The position numbers and the translations under genes are program-made. 64,000 nt of DNA from Metapseudomonas resinovorans DSM 21078 (GTDB lineage Bacteria; Pseudomonadota; Gammaproteobacteria; Pseudomonadales; Pseudomonadaceae): the NCBI RefSeq assembly GCF_000423545.1, contig NZ_AUIE01000025.1:1-64000 (forward strand), in the 5' to 3' direction. The first letter of the stretch is position 1; each line of letters begins with the position of its first letter. The notes under the pieces were generated by a model that saw only the letters and a list, made by a program, of their open reading frames with translations, made no database searches and was not told where the DNA came from. Below are positions 8,357-16,971 of the stretch, one piece after another.

Positions 8357-9112
8357 TCAGAGGCCCTGCTGTGCGGAGGCGTCCTGGCCGACGGCAAGGC
8401 CAGCGCGCACGGCAGCCAGGGCGGCCTGATAGTAGGCCTTGCCATCGGCGGATTCGGCGAAGGTGACGAACTCTTCCAGTTCCGGATCGGACAGTTCGCG
8501 GTAGACATAGAGCAGGGTGTTATCCAGGTCGTTGCCAATCTGCTCCATCAACCGCTGGCGCTGGCCGTCGATCATGCCCTGGGCCTGGCCGCTCCCCAGC
8601 AGGCCGGGGAGCATCTGGCTCAAGCTGTCAGCGGCGACGCCGGCCAGGGCAAGGCTGACTTCGGCGCCGGCTTCGCGGGCCGGCAGTGCCTGGGCCAGGT
8701 GGCGGATCAGCAGGCGTCGCGTGGCGTCGGCCTCTATGCGCGGCAGGCCGTTGACATGCAGGGCCAACTGGTCGCGTCGGGTGGCCAGGGTTTCGGCGGC
8801 GATGACCTTGCGTCCCAGAGGCGACTGGAAGAAGGCCAGGGCCGGGCGCGGGTCGTGCAACTGGCCGCGGAGGGCAGCCTGGGCGCGCTGGTCGATGGCC
8901 TCGGGCTGGAAGCGGCGGTTGCTGTTGTCCACAAGGGCCTGGTAGACCGCCGGCGGCAGGGTCTTCTGATAGCGCTGCTGAGCCGCTGCAAGGGCGTCGT
9001 TGAAGTGCGCACGCTGTTCTGGCCAGCCGGCCGCCTGGTAAAGGTTGGCGTGATCGTCGGCCAAGGCAGGCAGGCCGAAGAGGAGGAGGGTAACGGCGAA
9101 GAGCAGGCGCAT
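8357..9112 (-). CDS. Exported DUF2059-type protein
   Basis: 251 residues with a clear signal peptide (MRLLFAVTLLLFGLPALADD, cleavage near residue 18). The rest is predicted almost all helical and ends in a DUF2059-like stretch (ELSDPELEEFVTFAESADGKAYYQAA). That pattern, with the helix of a gene product cut short by SPLGRK, is found in small periplasmic proteins of unknown function. It faces the hydrolase gene convergently with only 22 bases between, and nothing else suggests a role. Confidence 0.75.
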   Translation of the reverse strand: MRLLFAVTLLLFGLPALADDHANLYQAAGWPEQRAHFNDALAAAQQRYQKTLPPAVYQALVDNSNRRFQPEAIDQRAQAALRGQLHDPRPALAFFQSPLGRKVIAAETLATRRDQLALHVNGLPRIEADATRRLLIRHLAQALPAREAGAEVSLALAGVAADSLSQMLPGLLGSGQAQGMIDGQRQRLMEQIGNDLDNTLLYVYRELSDPELEEFVTFAESADGKAYYQAALAAVRAGLAVGQDASAQQGL

Positions 9113-9319
9113 GAAAACTCCTTGATGACGCAGTCCGCTGTTCGTATCGGACCCACTCGTACGGCATCGGTTCGGCGGGGGAAGGCGTTGGCGGTGGGCA
9201 GGTGAGGCGGGGTTGAGCGTGCGGCTATTCTCAGCGGACTTGGGCTTTATTGTCGAGGTGTCGGAAACTGCCGCAAGTCATGTAGGCGATGTCCTATGCG
9301 CTGGTAGAATGCCGCCATC

Positions 9320-9937
9320 ATGACTGCACCTGCCGAATCCCCGCTGACCGCCCTTATCGTCGACGACCTGGCCAATCAGGGCTGGTCCCACCAGCACCTC
9401 GTGTTGCCTGCTGACCTCACTACCGCCTTGGCCGAAGAATGCCGCGCCCGCTCCGCTGCCGGGAGTCTTGCGCCGGCTTCGGTCGGCCGTGGCGAGGGAC
9501 AGCAGATTCGCGAGGGGGTGCGTGGCGACCGTATCCACTGGCTGGAGCCCGGCCAGTCGGCCGCCAGCGACGCTTACCTGGCGCTGATGGACGAGCTGCG
9601 CCAGCGGCTCAACCGTGAGCTCTACCTGGGGCTGGAGGATTTCGAGTGCCATTTCGCCCTCTATCCTCCCGGCGCCTTCTACCAGAAGCACCTGGACCGC
9701 TTCCGCGACGACGACCGTCGTGCGGTGTCGGTGGTGGCGTACCTGAATGCCGATTGGCAGCCGGATCAGGGCGGCGCTCTGCGCCTGTACCTGGCCGACG
9801 GCGAACATGACGTGCAGCCCGAGGGCGGCAGTCTGGTGGTGTTCCTGTCCGCCGAGTTACCCCACGAAGTCTTGCCGGCGAACCGTGAGCGGCTGTCCCT
9901 GGCAGGTTGGTTCCGGCGGCGCGGCGGAGCGCTCTGA
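9320..9937 (+). CDS. 2-oxoglutarate/Fe(II)-dependent oxygenase (prolyl 4-hydroxylase-like)
   Basis: 205 residues. The double-stranded beta-helix iron site is visible: H124 and D126 in YQKHLDRF, H182 in ELPHEVLPANR, and R191 in RERLSLAGWF to hold 2-oxoglutarate. The family hydroxylates protein side chains or small molecules with iron, 2-oxoglutarate and oxygen; homologues in this size class resemble prolyl hydroxylases such as Pseudomonas PPHD, which acts on EF-Tu. That function is not claimed here. It stands alone between convergent and divergent neighbours. Confidence 0.85.
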   Translation: MTAPAESPLTALIVDDLANQGWSHQHLVLPADLTTALAEECRARSAAGSLAPASVGRGEGQQIREGVRGDRIHWLEPGQSAASDAYLALMDELRQRLNRELYLGLEDFECHFALYPPGAFYQKHLDRFRDDDRRAVSVVAYLNADWQPDQGGALRLYLADGEHDVQPEGGSLVVFLSAELPHEVLPANRERLSLAGWFRRRGGAL

Positions 9938-9947
9938 GCGCCGGGGG

Positions 9948-10505
9948 CTAGTGGCCCCAGACCCGGAAGTTGCCGCGCAGGTCGGTGATGTCGCGGATTT
10001 CCAGGCTGCCAAGCCGGCTCTCGCCAATGTGCATGTCGGCGGCGACCCGCACGCGGATGCGTTGGGCCGGGATGAAGCTGGCCTGCAGTTGTTCGTTGAT
10101 GGTGGTCAGGTCGGGCAGCTCCAGACGGATCTGCTGGGTACCTGAAGCGGACTTGACCACGTCCAGCTTGAGCGTCGGCTGGTCGGCGCCCAGCGCAGGG
10201 ACGGTCAGGCCCAGTTGCGCCGGACCCAGGGGGAAGTTGCCACCAGCTCCGTTGGGGCAATCGCCGGGTTTCAGGCAGCCGTTGTCGATGCGCACGTTGC
10301 GCAGCGACAGACTGCCGCCATCGTCGTTCCAGCTGATGCTGTCGATGCGGGCCATCACGTCCAGGCGCAGGTTGATCCCGGCCTGGCCACTGATCTCGCT
10401 GAGGGCCTGGTTGTCCAGGGATTCCAGGGCGGCCTGGCCGGTACCGCTGAGCAGGGCGGTGCCGCAAGCCAGGGCAAGGCGGAGGTTGTGTGTTGTTCTG
10501 CGCAT
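9948..10505 (-). CDS. Exported DUF6160-type protein
   Basis: 185 residues. A signal peptide (MRRTTHNLRLALACGTALLSGTGQA cut near residue 25) precedes LESLDNQALSEISGQAGIN. This Ala-Leu-Ser-x-Ile-Ser-Gly-Gln-Ala-Gly motif marks the start of many Pseudomonas secreted or pilus-associated proteins of the DUF6160 kind. The body is beta-rich and ends RDITDLRGNFRVWGH. CLKPGDC may form a disulfide. Role unknown; the gene ends ten bases from the convergent oxygenase gene. Confidence 0.7.
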   Translation of the reverse strand: MRRTTHNLRLALACGTALLSGTGQAALESLDNQALSEISGQAGINLRLDVMARIDSISWNDDGGSLSLRNVRIDNGCLKPGDCPNGAGGNFPLGPAQLGLTVPALGADQPTLKLDVVKSASGTQQIRLELPDLTTINEQLQASFIPAQRIRVRVAADMHIGESRLGSLEIRDITDLRGNFRVWGH

Positions 10506-10730
10506 GGCACGCTCCTGTGCAGGTTGCGCGCAGAGTCTGGAGCGCCGCGTGAGCCACAGCCAGTGACGCAGGGCGCTTCCCGTCTAAGGATGGGGAAGCT
10601 CGTCGGCTTCCCCAAGAAGTGGCTTGGCAGTTGTCCGCTCAAGGCCCTACCTTCGATCAGTGCCCGGTTCGCGCCAGCGGAATGGGTGTTACCCGGGGTG
10701 ACCTCAAGTGTCGCCCCTTTGGAGAAGAGG

Positions 10731-11222
10731 ATGCAGAAGATTCTGGTCAGCCGTTGCTTGTTGGGGCAGCGGGTGCGTTATGACGGCGGCACACACGGGC
10801 CGTTCGGTGTGCTGGAGCGCTGGCAGGTGGAGGGCCGCATCGTGCCGCTCTGCCCGGAGGTGGCCGGTGGACTGCCGACACCGCGGGCACCGGCAGAGAT
10901 TGCCGGCGGCCGTGGTGCTGCGGTGTTGGACGGCGAGCTGCCGGTGCTTACCGACGACGGCCAGGATGTGACGACCGAATTCGTTGCCGGGGCGCGCATC
11001 GCCCTTGAACTGGTGGCCACCTACGGTATTCGCATCGCGCTGCTCAAGGCGCGCAGCCCCTCCTGCGGCAATCGCGAGAACTATGACGGCAGCTTCAGCG
11101 GCGTTCGTGTCGCTGGCGAGGGCGTCACCGCTGCGGCCTTGCGCCGCGTCGGTGTCGAGGTGTTCAGCGAAGAGGAACTGGCCGAGGCGGCAGCGCGCCT
11201 GGCCGAGTTGGACGACGCCTGA
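10731..11222 (+). CDS. DUF523 family protein
   Basis: 163 residues from ATG 10731, preceded by GGAGAAGAGG. It shows the DUF523 hallmarks: an N-terminal VSRCLLGQRVRYDG, CPEVAGGLPTPR, and ALLKARSPSCGN with a second conserved cysteine. These cysteines are probably catalytic or metal-binding, but the family has no settled function. A longer open frame extends upstream to 10215 but has no start signal, so the shorter start was chosen. Ends three bases before the convergent binding-protein gene. Confidence 0.85.
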   Translation: MQKILVSRCLLGQRVRYDGGTHGPFGVLERWQVEGRIVPLCPEVAGGLPTPRAPAEIAGGRGAAVLDGELPVLTDDGQDVTTEFVAGARIALELVATYGIRIALLKARSPSCGNRENYDGSFSGVRVAGEGVTAAALRRVGVEVFSEEELAEAAARLAELDDA

Positions 11223-11225
11223 GGC

Positions 11226-11762
11226 TCAGCGCGAGGCAGCGGCCGGTGCCTGGCTGAGGTCCTTGCCCAGCCATTGCTCGGACAGCGCGCCGAGCCTGCG
11301 CTCGCTGCGGAGCTTGGTCAGGGCGCGGTTCAGGCTGTCGCGGAAGGCCGGGTTGCCCTTCTGGAAGGGAATCGTCATGGGGGCCGCGGCGCCGCTTTCG
11401 CCTACAGCTTCGGCCTGGGGGAAGAGGTAGGGCTCGCTGAATTCCAGGGTGTCCTGGCCTTCTTCCGACGGCTCGAACTGGTCCAGGGCAATGTCGTAGC
11501 GGCCGCTCTGCAGGCCGTCCGGCATCTTGCCGCCGTCGTCCACCACGAAGTCCGCCTCCACGTTCAGCTCCGTTGCCAGGGCGCGACCCAGTTCGACGTC
11601 GAAGCCGACCAGCTTGCCGCCCTCGCGGTAGCTGTAGGGCGGATTGTTGTCTTCCAGGGCGATGCGCAGGCTGCCGCGTTCCCAGATATCGTCGAGCAGT
11701 TCGGCCTGGGCGAGGGGGCTCAGCAGGGCGAACAGGGCGGGCAGGCAGTACAGCAGGCGCAT
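11226..11762 (-). CDS. Amino-acid-type substrate-binding protein lacking lobe 2 (single-lobe SBP)
   Basis: 178 residues, against about 250 for the family. A signal peptide (cut near residue 20) is followed by a normal lobe-1 start (LRIALEDNNPPYSY, GFDVELGRALA, YDIALDQFEPSEE, LEFSEPYLF). At residues about 117-133 the sequence jumps straight to the family's C-terminal return segment (PFQKGNPAFRDSLNRALTKL, LGALSEQWLGKDL). The roughly 80 residues that form lobe 2, including the strand that closes over the ligand carboxylate, are missing, in frame. No permease or ATPase gene is adjacent, unlike the P. aeruginosa counterpart PA0313-PA0314 as I recall it. It may be a decayed transporter remnant or a repurposed domain. 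Confidence 0.8.
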   Translation of the reverse strand: MRLLYCLPALFALLSPLAQAELLDDIWERGSLRIALEDNNPPYSYREGGKLVGFDVELGRALATELNVEADFVVDDGGKMPDGLQSGRYDIALDQFEPSEEGQDTLEFSEPYLFPQAEAVGESGAAAPMTIPFQKGNPAFRDSLNRALTKLRSERRLGALSEQWLGKDLSQAPAAASR

Positions 11763-11890
11763 GGGGAACTTCCTCGTTTCGTTATGATTTCTTCGGCTGG
11801 CGCGGGGTGCAGCGCATGCTCGGACAGCAAGTGAACCTATCTGGTTGCATAGGGTCTGGTGTCTGGTTCACAAAAACATGGAGATGTGTA

Positions 11891-12322
11891 ATGAGGACTT
11901 CGTCTTTCCTGAGCCTTGGCGCCCTTCTGCTTGGCGCCGCTACCGCCACCCAGGCTGCCGTTCCACGTACCCCCTCGCCCGAAGGCGCGCAGGTGTACTT
12001 CATCGAACCGGCAAATGGCGCCACTGTCGGCCAGACCTTTACCGTCAAGTTCGGCCTCAAGGGCATGGGCGTCGCGCCCGCCGGCGTGGATGCGCCCGCC
12101 ACCGGCCACCATCACCTGCTGATCGATCAGGACGCCGCGCCGGCGATGGACATGCCGTTGCCCATGACTGACAACCTCCGCCATTTCGGCAAGGGCCAGA
12201 CGGAAACCCAACTGACCCTGCCGCCCGGCAAGCACAGCCTGCGGCTGCTGGTAGGCGACAGGAACCACGTACCGCTGGACCCGCCAGTGATTTCGGAAAC
12301 GATCACGGTGACGGTCAAGTAA
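11891..12322 (+). CDS. Exported DUF4399 protein
   Basis: 143 residues from ATG 11891. A signal peptide (cut near residue 23, TQAA-VPRT) leads into a compact beta domain with VYFIEPANGATVGQTFTVKF, the cluster TGHHHLLID and LPPGKHSLRLLVGDRNH, which are the diagnostic parts of DUF4399. The triple histidine suggests metal binding, which is inference. Periplasmic; role unknown. A strong terminator follows at once. Counterpart of P. aeruginosa PA0315. Confidence 0.85.
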   Translation: MRTSSFLSLGALLLGAATATQAAVPRTPSPEGAQVYFIEPANGATVGQTFTVKFGLKGMGVAPAGVDAPATGHHHLLIDQDAAPAMDMPLPMTDNLRHFGKGQTETQLTLPPGKHSLRLLVGDRNHVPLDPPVISETITVTVK

Positions 12323-12340
12323 CGACGTCGGAAACGAGAA

Positions 12341-12365
12341 AGGGAGGCCGAAGCCTCCCTTTTTC
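12341..12365 (+). terminator. Rho-independent terminator after DUF4399 gene
   Basis: A perfect 8-base stem AGGGAGGC / GCCTCCCT around a CGAA tetraloop is followed by TTTTTC. It ends transcription of the DUF4399 gene before the convergent serA. Confidence 0.9.
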
Positions 12366-12404
12366 ATGTCCGGCGAAGTATCGCCGATGCGCAGCGGCCC
12401 CTTG

Positions 12405-13634
12405 TTAGAAGAGGACGCGGCTGCGGATGGTGCCGTTCACGTGCTGCAGTTTCTCGAGGGCGAGGTCCGAGTACTCGGCATCGACGTCGATCACCACGTA
12501 GCCAACCTTCTCGTCGGTCTGCAGGTACTGACCGGAGATGTTGATGCCGTTGTCGGCGAACACCTTGTTGATCTCGCTCATCACGCCCGGCACGTTCTCG
12601 TGGATGTGCAGCAGGCGGTGCTTGCCCGGGTGGGACGGCAGGGCCACTTCGGGGAAGTTGACCGAGGACACCGAGGTACCGTTGTCGCTGTACTTGACCA
12701 GCTTCTCGGCCACTTCCAGGCCGATGTTGGCCTGGGCCTCGGCAGTGGAGCCGCCGATGTGTGGGGTCAGGATCACGCGGTCCAGGCCACGCAGCGGGCT
12801 CTCGAACTCTTCGTCGTTGGACTTGGGCTCGACCGGGAACACGTCGATCGCGGCGCCGATCAGGTGCTCGTCCTTGATGGCTTCGGCCAGGGCGTCCAGC
12901 TTCACCACGGTGCCGCGGGCGGCGTTGATCAGGATGCCGCCTTGCTTGATGGCGCGGATCTCCTTCTCACCGATCATCCACTGGGTGGACGGCAGCTCGG
13001 GCACGTGCAGGGATACGATGTCGGACATGCCGAGCAGTTCGTGCAGGTTGCCCACCTGGGTGGCGTTACCCAGCGGCAGCTTGGTCACGGTGTCGTAGAA
13101 GAACACCTGCATGCCCAGGGCCTCGGCCAGGACCGACAGCTGGGTGCCGATGGAGCCGTAACCGACGATACCCAGCTTCTTGCCACGGATTTCGAAGGAG
13201 TTGGCTGCGGACTTGATCCAGCCGCCGCGGTGGCAGGAAGCGTTCTTCTCCGGGATGCCACGGAGCAGCAGGATCGCTTCGGCCAGCACCAGTTCGGCGA
13301 CCGAGCGGGTGTTGGAATAGGGGGCGTTGAACACCGCGATACCGCGCTCGCGAGCGGCACTCAGGTTGACCTGGTTGGTGCCGATGCAGAAGCAGCCGAC
13401 GGCGATGAGCTTCTTGGCGCAGTCGAACACCTCGTCGGTGAGCTGGGTACGCGAGCGGATGCCGATGAAGTGGACGTCGGCGATCTTCTCTTTCAGTTCA
13501 TCACCCGAGAGGGCGCCCTTGAGGTACTCGATATTGGTGTACCCGGCGGCCTTCAGGGTGTCCACGGCATTCTGGTGGACGCCTTCGAGGAGAAGGAACT
13601 TGATCTTGCTCTTTTCGAGAGAGGTCTTGCTCAT
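12405..13634 (-). CDS. serA: D-3-phosphoglycerate dehydrogenase
   Basis: 409 residues, the size of the E. coli-type SerA. It oxidises 3-phosphoglycerate to phosphohydroxypyruvate, the first step of serine synthesis. The Rossmann loop is GIVGYGSIG (about residue 160). NAARGT carries the catalytic arginine, DVFPVEP the glutamate and TPHIGGST the histidine. The C-terminal 75 residues are an ACT domain (HIHENVPGVMSEINK) that mediates serine feedback. The divergent neighbour encodes D-2-hydroxyglutarate dehydrogenase, which recycles the D-2-hydroxyglutarate this enzyme makes when it uses 2-oxoglutarate as electron acceptor. Confidence 0.96.
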   Translation of the reverse strand: MSKTSLEKSKIKFLLLEGVHQNAVDTLKAAGYTNIEYLKGALSGDELKEKIADVHFIGIRSRTQLTDEVFDCAKKLIAVGCFCIGTNQVNLSAARERGIAVFNAPYSNTRSVAELVLAEAILLLRGIPEKNASCHRGGWIKSAANSFEIRGKKLGIVGYGSIGTQLSVLAEALGMQVFFYDTVTKLPLGNATQVGNLHELLGMSDIVSLHVPELPSTQWMIGEKEIRAIKQGGILINAARGTVVKLDALAEAIKDEHLIGAAIDVFPVEPKSNDEEFESPLRGLDRVILTPHIGGSTAEAQANIGLEVAEKLVKYSDNGTSVSSVNFPEVALPSHPGKHRLLHIHENVPGVMSEINKVFADNGINISGQYLQTDEKVGYVVIDVDAEYSDLALEKLQHVNGTIRSRVLF

Positions 13635-13797
13635 CTGCGTACCTATGTATCCCGGTAAAAATGACAGAAGCGGGCCGTGGGGGGACTTGGCTGCTACCCG
13701 GAAAATCGGCTGGAGAGCACGATTCGCGGGGTGCGTATGCTAGCATGATCTCCTTTTCCCTTGCTCGGTTGCGACCTGAATCGTTCTCAGGGCGACC

Positions 13798-15213
13798 ATG
13801 AATGATTTGAGAGTTCCGCTGATGACCAACGTTGCCCTGATCGAAGAGCTGAAGACCCTGGTTGAGCCCGGCAAGGTGCTGACCGACGCCGCGTCCCTGG
13901 AGGCTTACGGCAAGGACTGGACCAAGCATTTCGCCCCGGCCCCCAGCGCCATCGTCTTCCCCAAGAGCATCGAGCAAGTACAGGCCATCGTTCGCTGGGC
14001 CAACCAGCACAAGGTCGCGCTGGTCCCCTCTGGTGGCCGTACCGGCCTCTCCGCCGCGGCTGTAGCAGCCAATGGCGAAGTGGTCGTCGCCTTCGACTAC
14101 ATGAACCAGATACTCGAATTCAACGAGTTCGACCGCACCGTGGTCTGCCAGCCGGGCGTGGTTACCGAGCAGCTGCAGAACTTCGCCGAAGAAAAGGGCC
14201 TGTATTACCCGGTGGACTTCGCGTCTGCCGGTTCCAGCCAGATTGGCGGCAATATCGGTACCAATGCTGGCGGGATCAAGGTTATTCGCTACGGCATGAC
14301 CCGGAACTGGGTAGCCGGCCTGAAGGTGGTCACCGGCGCTGGCGACCTGCTGGAACTGAACAAGGACCTGATCAAGAACGCCACCGGCTACGACATGCGC
14401 CAGCTGTTCATCGGCGCCGAAGGCACCCTGGGCTTCGTGGTGGAAGCCACCATGCGCCTGGACCGTGCGCCGAAGAACCTCACCGCCATGGTCCTGGGCT
14501 CGCCTGACCTGGACTCGATCATGCCGGTGCTGCACGCCTTCCAGAGCAAGCTGGACCTGACCGCTTTCGAGTTCTTCTCCGACAAGGCCATGGCCAAGGT
14601 CCTGGCCCGCGGCGACGTGCCGGCGCCCTTCGAAACCGATTGCCCCTTCTATGCGTTGCTGGAGTTCGAGGCCGCCAGCGAAGAGATCGCCAACGACGCC
14701 CTTGCCACTTTCGAACATTGCGTCGAGCAGGGCTGGGTGCTGGATGGCGTGATGAGCCAGAGCGAGCAGCAACTGCAGAACCTGTGGAAGCTGCGCGAGT
14801 ACATCTCCGAGACCATCTCCCACTGGACCCCGTACAAGAACGACATCTCCGTCACGGTTTCCAGGGTGCCAGCGTTCCTGCATGACATCGACGCCATCGT
14901 CGAAGCCAACTATCCGGACTTCGAAGTGGTCTGGTTCGGCCATATCGGCGACGGCAACCTGCACCTGAACATCCTCAAGCCGGACAACCTGTCCAAGGAC
15001 GAGTTCTTCGCCAAGTGCGCCACCGTGAACAAGTGGGTGTTCGAGACCGTGCAGAAGTACAACGGCTCCATCTCCGCCGAGCACGGCGTGGGCATGACCA
15101 AGCGTGACTACCTCGGCTACAGCCGCTCGGAGCCGGAGATCGCGGTGATGAAAGCGATCAAGGCGGTGTTCGATCCGAACGGGATCATGAACCCGGGGAA
15201 AATCTTCAATTGA
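13798..15213 (+). CDS. D-2-hydroxyglutarate dehydrogenase (FAD-linked oxidase)
   Basis: 471 residues from ATG 13798; an in-frame ATG at 13822 would give 463, closer to the 464 I recall for the P. aeruginosa protein, so the start is uncertain. The N-terminal half is a PCMH-type FAD domain (VPSGGRTGLSAAAV, SAGSSQIGGNIGTNAGG, GAEGTLGFV). The C-terminal half is the FAD-oxidase C domain with the metal-binding HIGDGNLHLN and the final SAEHGVGMTKRDYL. It oxidises D-2-hydroxyglutarate to 2-oxoglutarate, passing electrons to ETF or quinone. In P. stutzeri and P. aeruginosa this enzyme drives the SerA reaction; divergence from serA supports the same job here. Confidence 0.92.
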   Translation: MNDLRVPLMTNVALIEELKTLVEPGKVLTDAASLEAYGKDWTKHFAPAPSAIVFPKSIEQVQAIVRWANQHKVALVPSGGRTGLSAAAVAANGEVVVAFDYMNQILEFNEFDRTVVCQPGVVTEQLQNFAEEKGLYYPVDFASAGSSQIGGNIGTNAGGIKVIRYGMTRNWVAGLKVVTGAGDLLELNKDLIKNATGYDMRQLFIGAEGTLGFVVEATMRLDRAPKNLTAMVLGSPDLDSIMPVLHAFQSKLDLTAFEFFSDKAMAKVLARGDVPAPFETDCPFYALLEFEAASEEIANDALATFEHCVEQGWVLDGVMSQSEQQLQNLWKLREYISETISHWTPYKNDISVTVSRVPAFLHDIDAIVEANYPDFEVVWFGHIGDGNLHLNILKPDNLSKDEFFAKCATVNKWVFETVQKYNGSISAEHGVGMTKRDYLGYSRSEPEIAVMKAIKAVFDPNGIMNPGKIFN

Positions 15214-15217
15214 GCAG

Positions 15218-15248
15218 ACAGGCGGTGGAGCGATCCACCGCCTGTTTC
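15218..15248 (+). terminator. Hairpin between D-2-hydroxyglutarate dehydrogenase and FAH genes
   Basis: A perfect 12-base stem (ACAGGCGGTGGA / TCCACCGCCTGT) with a GCGA loop is followed by only TTCG. It is probably a terminator or a partial block between the two genes, and is weak by its T-tract. Confidence 0.7.
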
Positions 15249-15275
15249 GTATGGATACCGTTCAGGAGTCGGTAA

Positions 15276-15941
15276 ATGAGCTACCAGCATCAGTATGTCG
15301 ATGGCACCTCGATCCACTTTTCCCTGGGCAAGGTGGTCTGCGTCGGCCGCAACTACGCCGAGCACGCCAAGGAACTGAACAACCCCGTGCCCACCGAGCC
15401 GCTGCTGTTCATCAAGCCGGGCTCCTGCGTGGTGCCGCTGGCCGGTGGCTTCAGCATTCCCCAGGACCGTGGCGCGGTGCATTTTGAAGCGGAAATCGCC
15501 GTGCTGATCGGCAAGCCGCTGTCGCGCCACCCGGACGAAGAGGAAGTGCGCGACGCCATCTCCGGCTTCGCCCCCGCCCTGGACCTGACCCTGCGCGACG
15601 TGCAGGCGAAGCTCAAGGAGAAGGGCCTGCCCTGGGAAATCGCCAAGAGTTTCGACGGTGCCTGCGTGCTGGCGCCCTTCGTGCCGGGCGACGCGCCCGA
15701 ACAGTTGGACGACATTGGCATTCGCCTGACCATCAACGGCGAAGTCCGCCAGGATGGCAACAGCCGTGACATGCTCAACCCCATCCTGCCGCTGATCCAG
15801 CACATGGCGGGTCACTTCAGCCTGCAACCGGGCGACGTCATCCTCACCGGTACCCCGGTGGGCGTCGGCCCGCTGAACCAGGGCGATGACCTGGTGCTGG
15901 AACTGGTTGGCCACAGCCGCTTCGAAAGCCGGGTCATCTGA
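15276..15941 (+). CDS. Fumarylacetoacetate-hydrolase family protein (YcgM/acylpyruvase-like)
   Basis: 221 residues. The FAH fold is recognisable from VCVGRNYAEHAKEL, FIKPGSCVV, HFEAEIAVLIGK with the metal-binding glutamates, LDLTLRDVQ, KSFDGACVLAPFV and GDVILTGTPVGVGPL. Bacterial proteins of this length cleave acylpyruvates or decarboxylate oxaloacetate with Mg or Mn. It lies 62 bases downstream of the D-2-hydroxyglutarate dehydrogenase gene but behind a hairpin, so co-transcription is doubtful. Position matches P. aeruginosa PA0318. Confidence 0.88.
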   Translation: MSYQHQYVDGTSIHFSLGKVVCVGRNYAEHAKELNNPVPTEPLLFIKPGSCVVPLAGGFSIPQDRGAVHFEAEIAVLIGKPLSRHPDEEEVRDAISGFAPALDLTLRDVQAKLKEKGLPWEIAKSFDGACVLAPFVPGDAPEQLDDIGIRLTINGEVRQDGNSRDMLNPILPLIQHMAGHFSLQPGDVILTGTPVGVGPLNQGDDLVLELVGHSRFESRVI

Positions 15942-16027
15942 TCCGGCCGACCGGCGGAGATGCATTTCACGGAACTTTCACTGGCATATGGCTATCTCTT
16001 AGCCACCCTTTCGTTGAGTAGTATCCG

Positions 16028-16960
16028 ATGCCGCTCCGCCTCCTGCCGTTCATCCGCCGCCGCAGGCTGATGCTGGGACTGGTCGCCGCCTTCGCCGGGA
16101 CCACCGCCCTGACTAGTTACATGCACTGGGACGACCGCGCCCTGGTCTGGCTGGGTGAGCAGCAACTGACCCAGGAACAGCGCGCCGACAGCATCTGGCT
16201 GCCGGGCTACAGGGCCGTGCTACAGGGCAAGCCACTGGCTGGCCTGGAGAACGACGAAACCTCGGACCTGGCCTACAACCCGGTTACCGGTACCCTGTTC
16301 ACCGTCACCGGCAAGTCACCGACCCTGGTGGAGCTGAGCCGAGACGGCGAGGTGCTGCGCAGGATTCCACTGAAGGGCTTCTCCAACCCCGAAGGTGTAG
16401 CCGTGCTGGAAGGTGGCCATGTTGCGGTGACCGATGAACGCCGCCGCACCTTGTCGATTTTCGAGCTGGACCCGGAAACCCGTGAGTTGAGCGCCGGTAG
16501 TACGCCTGAGTTCGACCTCGGTTTCCCCGACTCGGGCAACAAGGGCTTCGAAGGCATCGCCTGGGACCCGGCCCAGGGCCGGCTAATTCTCGGCAAGGAG
16601 CGTGGCCCCGTTGCGTTGTTCAGCCTCGGCAGCGACGGCAGCGAAGCCCACGGCGACGTACTTCGACCGCTCCCCAGTTATGGCCTGGGTATGCGCAATC
16701 TCTCCGCACTCAGCATCGATCCGCGCACCGGCCATCTGCTGGTGCTCTCCGCCCAGTCCAATCTGCTGCTGGAGCTGGACGAACAGGGCGAGCCTGTCAG
16801 CTTCATCAGCCTGCTCGGCGGCATGAATGGCCTGGAAAGCCGCATCCCCCGCGCCGAAGGCGTGGCCATGGACGAGAGCGGCGACATCTACGTCGTCAGC
16901 GAGCCGAACCTGTTCTACGTGTTCCGCAAGCAGCTGGTGGCCAGCGCCGATCCGAGTTAG
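16028..16960 (+). CDS. SdiA-regulated-type beta-propeller protein, paralog 1
   Basis: 310 residues. A single hydrophobic anchor at residues 13-32 (after FIRRRR) leaves the rest periplasmic. The body is the YjiK / SdiA-regulated repeat domain: SIWLPGYRAVLQGKPLAGL, LAYNPVTGTLFTVTGKSP, GFSNPEGVAVLEGG, DSGNKGFEGIAWDP, IPRAEGVAMDESGDIYVVSEPNLFYVF. This six-bladed propeller often holds calcium and occurs in proteins of undefined role. A clear paralog is encoded at 25966-26889 on the far side of the polyamine block. It has no obvious operon partner; the carO-like gene follows after 101 bases with its own operator. The ribosome site before ATG 16028 is weak. Confidence 0.82.
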   Translation: MPLRLLPFIRRRRLMLGLVAAFAGTTALTSYMHWDDRALVWLGEQQLTQEQRADSIWLPGYRAVLQGKPLAGLENDETSDLAYNPVTGTLFTVTGKSPTLVELSRDGEVLRRIPLKGFSNPEGVAVLEGGHVAVTDERRRTLSIFELDPETRELSAGSTPEFDLGFPDSGNKGFEGIAWDPAQGRLILGKERGPVALFSLGSDGSEAHGDVLRPLPSYGLGMRNLSALSIDPRTGHLLVLSAQSNLLLELDEQGEPVSFISLLGGMNGLESRIPRAEGVAMDESGDIYVVSEPNLFYVFRKQLVASADPS

Positions 16961-16971
16961 GGCGCCCCACC

